Assembly: GCA_903930195.1 (NCBI GenBank)
Contig: CAIYXH010000112.1
Coordinates: 1 to 5,287, forward strand
DNA length: 5,287 nucleotides
DNA from: an uncultured Actinomycetes bacterium
GTDB lineage: Bacteria > Actinomycetota > Thermoleophilia > Gaiellales > Gaiellaceae
Reading direction: 5' to 3'
Shown here: positions 1-5,045 of the stretch, in pieces
How positions within the stretch are numbered: position 1 is the first letter of the stretch
Layout: each line of letters starts with the position of its first letter
Translations under genes and position numbers: made by a program
Notes under the pieces: model-generated
The model's database searches: none
The model's input: the letters and a program-made list of their open reading frames with translations, nothing else
What the model was told of the DNA's origin: nothing

Positions 1-725
1 CGATCGCAACGTCGACGCCGAGTCCGTCCGTGAGCTCCATCACGCGCGCGACGGCGTCCTCGTGGCTGTTGTTGATGGTGACATCCGCGCCGAACTCGCG
101 TGCCTTCTCGAGCCGTGCGTCGGCGAGATCGATCGCGATGATCTTGCCGGGGGTGTGCAGCTGCGAGGTCATGATCGCGGCGAGGCCGATCGGGCCCGCG
201 CCGACGATCGCGATGGTGTCGCCGGGCTCGACACGTCCGTTGAGAACGCCGACCTCGTACGCGGTCGGGAGGATGTCGGCAAGGAAGAGCACGTCCTCGT
301 CCGAGAGCCCCTCGGGCACCTTGTAGACGGACGTGTCGGCAAACGGCACTCGGGCGAGCTCCGCCTGGAGCCCGTCGATCCGGTAGCCGAAGATCCAGCC
401 TCCGCCGCCGGTGCACTGGCCGTAGCGGGCCTCCTTGCAGAAGCGGCAGCGGCCGCACGACGTGATGCACGAGACGAGCACCCGGTCGCCGGGGGCGATC
501 GTCGTGACGCCGGCTCCGACCTCGACGACGACGCCGACGGCCTCGTGGCCGAGGATCGTGCCGGGCTTCACCTCGGGCAGGTCGCCCTTGAGAATGTGCA
601 GGTCGGTGCCGCAGATCGTCGAGGACGTGATCCGGACGATGGCGTCCGTCGGGTCGACGAGCTTCGGGTCGGGGCACCGAGTCCCAGCTCCGCTGGCCTG
701 GGCCGTGGTAGACGAGCGCTTTCAT
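1..725 (-). CDS. Zinc-dependent alcohol dehydrogenase (MDR family), 3'-truncated by the window edge and apparently frameshifted near its start
   Basis: This is a cytosolic medium-chain zinc alcohol dehydrogenase, expected to oxidise an alcohol or reduce an aldehyde with NAD(H). The start is ATG 725-723, preceded by GGAGG 8 bases upstream, and opens with MKALVYHGPGQRSWDSVP. Family similarity then moves to another frame at the G run 671-674 and continues to the window edge, giving about 241 of a usual ~350 residues. With the shift corrected, the visible residues are catalytic-zinc Cys38 (CGTD) and His60-Glu61 (GHE), structural-zinc Cys90, Cys93, Cys96 and Cys104, the Rossmann motif GAGPIG at 175-180, and Asp199 ending the second beta strand, which favours NAD over NADP. 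The rest of the Rossmann fold and the C-terminus lie outside. Read literally, the ATG frame becomes an Arg-rich peptide and the downstream frame has a stop (TGA, 724-722) and no start codon before the shift. It is either a sequencing error or a pseudogene. The substrate cannot be told. It is divergent from usp. Confidence 0.88.
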   Translation of the reverse strand, partial: MKALVYHGPGQRSWDSVPRPEARRPDGRHRPDHVLDDLRHRPAHSQGRPARGEARHDPRPRGRRRRRRGRSRRHDDRPRRPGARLVHHVVRPLPLLQGGPLRPVHRRRRLDLRLPDRRAPGGARPSAVCRHVRLQGARGALGRGRALPCRHPPDRVRGRRSQRTCRARRHHRDRRRGPDRPRRDHDLAAAHPRQDHRDRSRRRTAREGTRVRRGCHHQQQPRGRRRARDGAHGRTRRRRCD

Positions 726-733
726 GATGTCGA

Positions 734-738
734 CCTCC
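734..738 (-). promoter_or_regulatory. Ribosome binding site of the alcohol dehydrogenase gene
   Basis: On the minus strand GGAGG lies 8 bases before ATG 725. It fixes the start of the dehydrogenase in the frame that encodes MKALVYHGPG, and so shows that the frame change at 671-674 is inside the gene and not a misplaced start. Confidence 0.75.
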
Positions 739-801
739 GTTGGGGTGTAACGAGTCTCCGGCGGCCGGGGCGTCCTCGCCTCGGCGCCCGCACCGACTCG
801 A

Positions 802-830
802 GCTGCGGACTTTCCGCAGCAACGCTGCGG
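802..830. promoter_or_regulatory. Candidate operator: 7-5-7 inverted repeat plus a third half-site in the adh/usp divergent promoter region
   Basis: GCTGCGG (802-808), spacer ACTTT, then CCGCAGC (814-820) form a perfect inverted repeat. After AAC the half-site GCTGCGG occurs again at 824-830. It sits in the 193-base region between two divergent genes, 89 bases before the usp start and about 77 bases before the adh start, a normal place for a shared operator. The left part, GGACTTT, resembles a DosR half-site (GGGACTTT), but the right arm does not. The heptamer also occurs by chance in coding sequence (for example near 2380 and 5070), so only the symmetric arrangement counts. A small hairpin is the alternative. 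The rest of 726-918 shows no confident -35/-10 pair. Confidence 0.4.
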
Positions 831-906
831 CACAGAGACGACGCCCACGAGCACGACGGGACGCAGGCTGACTGGGTGCTGCCCGTGAGGGGTGGCCGCA
901 AGCCCC

Positions 907-914
907 GAGGAGGG
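907..914 (+). promoter_or_regulatory. Ribosome binding site of the universal stress protein gene
   Basis: GAGGAGGG ends 4 bases before ATG 919 (core AGGAGG at 908-913, spacing 5). It favours ATG 919 over the in-frame GTG at 892, which would add a nine-residue N-terminal extension unlike the family. Confidence 0.8.
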
Positions 915-918
915 CCAG

Positions 919-1368
919 ATGAGCAAGATCGTGGTTGGAGTGGACGGCTCACGCGGCTCGAAGCGCGCACTCGAGTTTGCGATCGACATCGCGCGCTCGA
1001 GCGGAGACGAGGTCGAAGCCGTCAACGCCTGGCACATCCCGCCGCTTGCGCTCGAAGGTGCGATGGGCGGTGTGGTCGTCGATCCCGACGAGTTCAAGAA
1101 GAGCGCGGCCGCAACGCTCGAGAAGACCGTGAGCGCAGCCGTCGCCGAGCACCCCGAGGTGACGCTGACCTCCGCGCTCAGTCACGGGCAGGCGGCCCAG
1201 GTGCTCTGCGAGGCGGCCGACGGCGCGAAGCTCCTCGTGGTCGGCTCCCGCGGCCTCGGCGGCTTCACCGGGCTCTTGCTCGGGTCGGTCAGCCAGCAGT
1301 GCGCCGAGCACGCACGCTGCCCCGTCGTGATCATCCCGAAGCAGGAGCAGGACAACGCCGATGGGTGA
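919..1368 (+). CDS. Universal stress protein (UspA family), single domain, ATP-binding type
   Basis: A 149-residue cytosolic protein, the usual length for one Usp domain. It begins MSKIVVGVDGS, the typical first beta strand with Asp9 and the following Gly-Ser. Near the C-terminus, residues 109-123 match the Usp nucleotide motif G-2x-G-9x-G-S (GSRG, nine residues, GS), followed by a CP-VVIIP strand as in many family members. The full motif indicates the ATP-binding MJ0577-like class and not the non-binding UspA class. Usp proteins act in stress survival and growth arrest, often as dimers; the exact biochemical role is not known. The start is set by GAGGAGGG just upstream. The gene is divergent from the alcohol dehydrogenase and lies 111 bases before the sensor kinase, so it may share control with that two-component system, as many mycobacterial usp genes do under DosR. 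No transfer signature is seen. Confidence 0.93.
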   Translation: MSKIVVGVDGSRGSKRALEFAIDIARSSGDEVEAVNAWHIPPLALEGAMGGVVVDPDEFKKSAAATLEKTVSAAVAEHPEVTLTSALSHGQAAQVLCEAADGAKLLVVGSRGLGGFTGLLLGSVSQQCAEHARCPVVIIPKQEQDNADG

Positions 1369-1387
1369 GTCCCGAATTGCGCGGGAC
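1369..1387. promoter_or_regulatory. Inverted repeat GTCCCG-N7-CGGGAC after usp, upstream of the sensor kinase
   Basis: GTCCCG (1369-1374) and CGGGAC (1382-1387) are perfect 6-base inverted arms separated by seven bases, starting directly after the usp stop codon. The bases AGTCCCGAA (1368-1376) equal the right half of the DosR consensus box as I recall it, but the left half is absent in the proper position. It could be a regulator site for the kinase operon or a weak RNA hairpin. There is no T run, so a classic terminator is unlikely. Confidence 0.3.
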
Positions 1388-1400
1388 GCACGTTCTCGTC

Positions 1401-1409
1401 TGCTAAAAG
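1401..1409 (+). promoter_or_regulatory. Possible extended -10 promoter element for the sensor kinase operon
   Basis: TGC-TAAAAG lies in the most AT-rich patch of the window, between usp and the kinase. It resembles an extended -10 (TGn plus a 4/6 match to TATAAT). No good -35 lies 16-18 bases upstream. If it is real, transcription would begin near 1415 and the inverted repeat at 1369-1387 would centre near -37, where an activator could bind. This is weak, inferred evidence. Confidence 0.22.
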
Positions 1410-1428
1410 AGCAACAGACCTTGTCGCT

Positions 1429-1442
1429 GCGTTCCTGAACGC
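1429..1442. promoter_or_regulatory. Perfect 6-2-6 palindrome GCGTTC-CT-GAACGC before the sensor kinase
   Basis: GCGTTC (1429-1434) and GAACGC (1437-1442) are perfect inverted arms with a two-base spacer. The site lies 37 bases before ATG 1480 and downstream of the putative -10. The two-base spacer resembles the geometry of NarL-type dimer sites (7-2-7), so autoregulation by the adjacent NarL-family regulator is possible, but the half-site sequence is not the NarL consensus. It is listed as a candidate operator only. Confidence 0.32.
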
Positions 1443-1479
1443 CGCTCGAGCACAACGCCAGGTGGACGTACGTGCGCGC

Positions 1480-3138
1480 ATGACCCAGACGGGGGACGTC
1501 GAGTTCGACTCAGAGTCGCGCGACCGCATCCGCCGGCTGTTCGAGACAGGCATCGCGCTCAGCGCGGAGCTCTCCCTCGACGCGCTGCTGCGACGGGTGG
1601 TAGAGACCGCTGTCGAGCTGACCGGTGCGACCTACGGCGCGCTCGGCGTGATCGACCGGCTCGGCACCGGGCTCGAACAGTTCATCACGATCGGCGTCGA
1701 CGACCGCACGAAGAGCGCAATCGGCGACTTGCCGCACGGGCGCGGGATCCTCGGCGTCCTGATCCGCGACCGCGACCCCCTGCGCCTGCACGACCTCGGC
1801 GCCGATGCGCGCTCGGTGGGCTTTCCGCCAGGCCATCCACCGATGCGGTCGTTCCTCGGGGTGCCGATCGCGCTGCGCGGCAATGCCTACGGCAATCTCT
1901 ACCTCACGGAAAAGGCCAACGGCGACTTCACGGACGACGATCAGGAGCTCGTCCGTCTGCTTGCCGCCCAGGCCGCCGCCGCGATCGAGAACGCACGGCT
2001 GTACGAGTCCGCGCGGCAGTGGTCGCGACAGCTCGAGCTCCTGAACGAGGTCTCCGAGGCGCTCGCGACCGAGACCGACCTCTCGAAGCTTCTCGACCTC
2101 GCGGCGCTGCGGCTCCGTGAGCTGCTCGACGCGCGCATCGTCCTGATCGAGCTCCCGACCGCAGATGGGCTCGGGCTGGAGGTCAGGTCGGCGTCGGGCG
2201 AGAATGCCTCTGCCTTGATCGGCCTGCGTCTCGATCGGGCGCACTCGAAGGCCGGCAAGACGCTCGAGCGGCAGCGTCCCGAACGGATCGACGCGCTGAT
2301 CGACGACCCGGAGGTCGATCAGACCGCTCCACGGCTCGTCGATGCCACGGCCGCCCTCTACGTGCCGCTGACCGTCCGCAGCCGAGCGGTCGGTGTGATC
2401 GCGGTGTACGACAAGCAGGGCTCAGATCATCGTTTCTCGGATACGGACATGCGGGTCGCCTCGGCGTTCGCGAACCGGGCGGCGATCGCGATCGAGCTCT
2501 CCGAGCTGGTAGGACGCGAGGCCGTGCGCGCGTTGATCGAAGGGCAGGAGACCGAGCGCAAGCGCGTCGCGCGCGAGCTCCACGACGAGACCGGCCAGGC
2601 GCTCACCTCGATCTTGCTCGGGCTGAAAGGGCTCGAGAAGCAGGTCGGCGAGGAGCCGATCGCCCAGATCCGCGAGCTCGTGAGCAACGCCCTCGACGAC
2701 GTGCGGCGGCTCGCCGCCGAGCTGCGACCGTCCGTGCTGGATGACTTCGGGCTGGCGCCGGCCCTCGACCGGCTCGCGGCCACGGTTGCCGAGCGTTCCG
2801 GCATGGAGATCCACGTCAATGTCCGCGACGTCGACGACATCTCCCCCGACTACGCGACGGCCCTCTACCGGATCGTCCAGGAGTCGCTGACGAACATCGT
2901 CAAGCACGCCGGGGCACGCACGGTCAGCCTCGTCGTTGCCGGCGGCGAGCGGGCTGTCCGCGTGGTCGTGGAGGACGACGGCACAGGGTTCGATCCGGCC
3001 TCGGTTCGCGACGGGGCTCTGGGCCTCCTCGGCATGCGCGAACGCGTCCTCCTGCTCGGCGGCCGCTTCGAGGTGCAGTCGTCCACCGGCGCCGGGACGA
3101 GCGTCGTCGTCGAGCTGCCGCTCCTCGCGAACGCGTAG
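1480..3138 (+). CDS. Soluble sensor histidine kinase, DevS/DosS-like GAF-GAF-HisKA_3-HATPase, probable heme sensor
   Basis: A 552-residue cytoplasmic kinase with no membrane segment. GAF domain 1 (about 25-172) carries GATYGALGV, LPHGRGILG, FPPGHPPM and GNLYLTEK, the pattern of GAF-A in mycobacterial DevS/DosS and DosT. His119 aligns with the proximal heme ligand (DevS His149) and Tyr141 with the distal tyrosine (DevS Tyr171), both pairs 22 residues apart. GAF domain 2 spans about 189-339. The HisKA_3 dimerisation domain has phospho-acceptor His368 in ELHDETGQ, including the D-x-x-x-Q motif linked to phosphatase activity in this family. The ATPase domain has an N box with Asn472, DDGTGF at 499-504 and GLLGMRERV at 515-523. 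It should phosphorylate the regulator encoded 65 bases downstream. ATG 1480 is chosen with a weak AGGTGGA at 1460-1466; an in-frame GTG at 1462 would add six residues. Heme binding is inferred, and the gas or redox ligand is unknown. Confidence 0.93.
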   Translation: MTQTGDVEFDSESRDRIRRLFETGIALSAELSLDALLRRVVETAVELTGATYGALGVIDRLGTGLEQFITIGVDDRTKSAIGDLPHGRGILGVLIRDRDPLRLHDLGADARSVGFPPGHPPMRSFLGVPIALRGNAYGNLYLTEKANGDFTDDDQELVRLLAAQAAAAIENARLYESARQWSRQLELLNEVSEALATETDLSKLLDLAALRLRELLDARIVLIELPTADGLGLEVRSASGENASALIGLRLDRAHSKAGKTLERQRPERIDALIDDPEVDQTAPRLVDATAALYVPLTVRSRAVGVIAVYDKQGSDHRFSDTDMRVASAFANRAAIAIELSELVGREAVRALIEGQETERKRVARELHDETGQALTSILLGLKGLEKQVGEEPIAQIRELVSNALDDVRRLAAELRPSVLDDFGLAPALDRLAATVAERSGMEIHVNVRDVDDISPDYATALYRIVQESLTNIVKHAGARTVSLVVAGGERAVRVVVEDDGTGFDPASVRDGALGLLGMRERVLLLGGRFEVQSSTGAGTSVVVELPLLANA

Positions 3139-3147
3139 GAAGCCGCA

Positions 3148-3196
3148 GTGTTTGCGCGGCCGAACCGGCATCGACTGCCGGCGGACGGGCGCACAC
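3148..3196 (+). other. Possible nested RNA stem-loop in the kinase-regulator intergenic gap
   Basis: The 65-base gap contains a perfect inner hairpin CCGGCA-TCGAC-TGCCGG (3165-3181). It is enclosed by outer arms GTGT-tt-GCGC (3148-3157) and GCGCACAC (3189-3196), which pair with a two-base bulge. The outer 3' arm ends eight bases before the regulator start codon. There is no T run, so a terminator is unlikely. It could affect mRNA stability or regulator translation, or arise by chance in GC-rich sequence. Confidence 0.3.
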
Positions 3197-3203
3197 TGGG
3201 GCG

Positions 3204-3863
3204 ATGCGGTGTCCGCTCACGCTCCACATCTGCGACGACCACGAGCTCGTGCGCGACGGCATTCGCCGGGTGCTGGAAGGCGAGCTCGACCTCGTCGTGA
3301 CCAATTCGTCCGCAAGCGCCGATGCCGAGCTTGTCGCGCTGCGCGAAGCCGCGCCCGACGTGTTGCTCCTCGACATCGCGATGGCGGGACGCAGCGGCAT
3401 CGACGCCCTCCCCGAGATCCTCGAGACCGCGCCCAGCACGAAGGTGCTGATGCTCTCGATGCAGGACGATCCCGCGTATGTCCGGAAGGCATTCGCCTGC
3501 GGCGCCATGGGGTACGTCCTCAAGGAGGCGGCCGGCGCAGAGCTCGTCGACGCGATCCACGAGGTCGCCGAAGGGCGGCGCTACCTCCACCCCGTCCTCG
3601 GCGCACGGATGGCGACGTCGCTCGTGCCGTTGCGTGCAAATGACGAGCTGTCGGAGCGAGAGCTCCAGGTGCTGCGCCTCCTCGCGCTCGGGTACACGAA
3701 TCAGGAGATCGCGGACAACCTGATCATCTCGGTCCGGACCGCCGAGACACATCGCGCGCGGATGATGCAGAAGCTGGGCCTGCGCACGCGGGCCGAGATC
3801 GTCCGCTACGCGCTCGAGACCGGCGAGCTGGATCCCGGCCGCACGCACCCGCTCCCGCACTGA
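3204..3863 (+). CDS. NarL/FixJ-family response regulator, probable partner of the GAF kinase
   Basis: A 219-residue two-domain cytosolic transcription regulator. The receiver domain (about 5-122) has the acidic pair Asp11-Asp12, phosphorylation site Asp57 in VLLLDIAM, switch residue Ser85 in VLMLSMQ and Lys107 in YVLKE, so all residues needed for phosphorylation are present. The LuxR-type helix-turn-helix (about 149-204) reads LSERELQVLRLLALGYTNQEIA, then SVRTAETHR, the recognition-helix region, and KLGLRTRAE. It follows the HisKA_3 kinase by 65 bases in the same direction, the usual pairing for a NarL-type system. It probably dimerises on phosphorylation and binds palindromic DNA; the inverted repeats upstream of the kinase and of usp are candidate sites. 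The start ATG has only a G run (TGGGG) two bases away and no proper Shine-Dalgarno. DevR/DosR is a functional analogue, but orthology is not shown. Confidence 0.94.
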   Translation: MRCPLTLHICDDHELVRDGIRRVLEGELDLVVTNSSASADAELVALREAAPDVLLLDIAMAGRSGIDALPEILETAPSTKVLMLSMQDDPAYVRKAFACGAMGYVLKEAAGAELVDAIHEVAEGRRYLHPVLGARMATSLVPLRANDELSERELQVLRLLALGYTNQEIADNLIISVRTAETHRARMMQKLGLRTRAEIVRYALETGELDPGRTHPLPH

Positions 3864-3891
3864 CCGACATCCGACCGGCGACACTCTGGTC

Positions 3892-5037
3892 ATGAGCTTC
3901 GGCGTCCTCGTCATCCTCGTGCTGGCCGGCCTCGCCGGGCCGCTCATCTCGGCGGGCTCCCCGGTGCTCGTCCCCGTCCCCGTCGGCGAGCTGGCCGCGG
4001 GCCTCGTGCTCGGCGAGACTGGCTTCGGCTGGCTCCGTCCCGACGAGCCGACCACAGCGTTCCTGGCAGATGTCGGCTTCGCGATGCTGATGTTCACCGC
4101 CGGGATGCACGTGCCGCTCCGGCGGCCGGAGATCGCGCCTCGTCTGCGTCGAGGTGCAGTCGCCGCCACGATCGCCGGGGCGGTGGCGATCCCGGCGGGG
4201 TGGGCAGCCGCTTCGCTCACTCACGTACCCCACCCCGCGATCTACGCCGTCGTGCTCGCCGGCGGCTCGGCAGCCGTGCTCATCCCGAGCCTGGACGAGG
4301 TCGGGCTCCTCGCGAGCACCGACGCGCTGACCGTCGCCGCGCAGGTCGCCGTAGCCGATGTCGCAGCGATCGTCTCCGTTCCCCTCGTGCTTCACCCCGG
4401 CAATGCGCTGCACGCGGCGCTCGGGGTGGTCGCCGTCGCAGCGCTCGCAGTCGTGCTGCTCGTGGCATTGCGTCGCGTTCGAGGGGCCGCGTGGGCGCGG
4501 CACCTTCAACTCCTGTCGAAGCGCCGCGATTGGGCCCTCGACCTGCGCCTTTCGCTCGCCGTCCTCTTCGGGCTCGCCTGGCTCGCGGACCGGACGGGCG
4601 CGAGCACACTGATCGCGGGCTTCGCCGTCGGCCTCGTCGTCGCCGCCATCGGTGGGCCCAAACGACTCTCGCGGCAAGTCGTCGGCGTCGCCCAGGGGTT
4701 CTTCGTGCCGCTGTTCTTCGTCGTGCTCGGCGCACGCATCGACCTGCGTGCGTTCGCGCGCCACGGCGACCTCGTCGTGCTTGCCTTGGCCCTCGTGGTG
4801 CTGGATCTCGCCGTCCGCCTACCGGCCGCCCTCGCGACCCGCCAACCCGTTGCGGCCGCCCTCGCAGCAACGGCGCAGCTCGGCGTTCCTGCTGCCGTCG
4901 TGTCGCTCGGGCTGCAGCAGCATCTCGTGACGCCGGGCGCGGGCGCCGCGATCATGGTCGCCGCCGTGGCGAGCATCGGCACGAGCACGTTCGGCGTGGC
5001 GCTTCTCGCCCGGGCGGGCCCGCGCCCGCCCGGCTGA
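3892..5037 (+). CDS. Cation/proton antiporter of the CPA2 (Na+/H+ exchanger) family
   Basis: A 381-residue, very hydrophobic inner-membrane protein with roughly 11-13 predicted transmembrane segments and no cytosolic extension. CPA2-like landmarks in order are GELAAGLVLGE (32-42), FAMLMFTAGMHV (63-74, the 'LLFLAGLE' segment), SAAVLIPSLDEVGLL (126-140), the membrane-embedded acidic residue Asp156 in QVAVADVAAIV, STLIAGFAVGLV (238-249), GFFVPLFFVVLGARIDL (269-285) and TAQLGVPAAVVSLGL (327-341). It probably exchanges Na+ or K+ for H+. KefB/C-type proteins carry a C-terminal TrkA-N/RCK domain, which is absent here, so this is the short form. The gene starts 28 bases after the response regulator in the same direction and is probably co-transcribed, which suggests a link to pH or ion homeostasis under the sensed stress. 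No Shine-Dalgarno is seen before ATG 3892; later in-frame GTGs would remove the first membrane segment. Ion specificity cannot be told. Confidence 0.9.
   Translation: MSFGVLVILVLAGLAGPLISAGSPVLVPVPVGELAAGLVLGETGFGWLRPDEPTTAFLADVGFAMLMFTAGMHVPLRRPEIAPRLRRGAVAATIAGAVAIPAGWAAASLTHVPHPAIYAVVLAGGSAAVLIPSLDEVGLLASTDALTVAAQVAVADVAAIVSVPLVLHPGNALHAALGVVAVAALAVVLLVALRRVRGAAWARHLQLLSKRRDWALDLRLSLAVLFGLAWLADRTGASTLIAGFAVGLVVAAIGGPKRLSRQVVGVAQGFFVPLFFVVLGARIDLRAFARHGDLVVLALALVVLDLAVRLPAALATRQPVAAALAATAQLGVPAAVVSLGLQQHLVTPGAGAAIMVAAVASIGTSTFGVALLARAGPRPPG
5010..5033. terminator. Possible GC-rich hairpin at the end of the antiporter gene, between convergent genes
   Basis: CCGGGCGGG (5010-5018) and CCCGCCCGG (5025-5033) form a perfect 9-base stem with loop CCCGCG. 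It lies within the last codons of the antiporter, just before its stop. A smaller repeat, CTGAG/CTCAG (5034-5038 and 5045-5049), covers the two convergent stop codons. With only 8 bases between the genes, one or both may help end transcription from each side. There is no T run, so this is not a canonical intrinsic terminator. The coding peptide (ARAGPRPPG) could also produce the repeat by chance. Confidence 0.3.
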
Positions 5038-5045
5038 GCCCGGCC

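Noticed and set aside
62..727. Plus-strand open frame (221 codons) opposite adh
   Set aside because: It is antisense to a dehydrogenase with intact zinc and Rossmann motifs; its composition is typical of a GC-rich shadow frame.
892..918. Alternative GTG start for the Usp protein
   Set aside because: It adds nine non-family residues, whereas ATG 919 has a strong AGGAGG at proper spacing and begins directly with the first Usp strand.
857..1390. Shared 9-mer CGGGACGCA upstream of usp (857-865) and of the kinase (1382-1390) as a common operator
   Set aside because: The same 9-mer occurs inside the regulator coding sequence (3385-3393), so it is not specific to upstream regions and is probably a GC-background match.
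435..1406. Plus-strand open frame (323 codons) crossing adh, the intergenic region and usp
   Set aside because: It overlaps usp in another frame and adh antisense. The Arg-rich product has no motif, while the competing genes carry catalytic or nucleotide-binding residues.
2865..4220. Long minus-strand open frame (451 codons) opposite the kinase, regulator and antiporter
   Set aside because: It is opposite well-supported plus-strand genes in high-GC DNA, where antisense frames stay open. Its product is Arg/Pro/Ser-rich, shows no domain and spans three unrelated genes.
3724..4764. Minus-strand open frame (346 codons) opposite the regulator and antiporter
   Set aside because: The Asp/Arg/Glu/Gly-rich composition is the mirror of the membrane-protein coding strand, and no family motif is seen.
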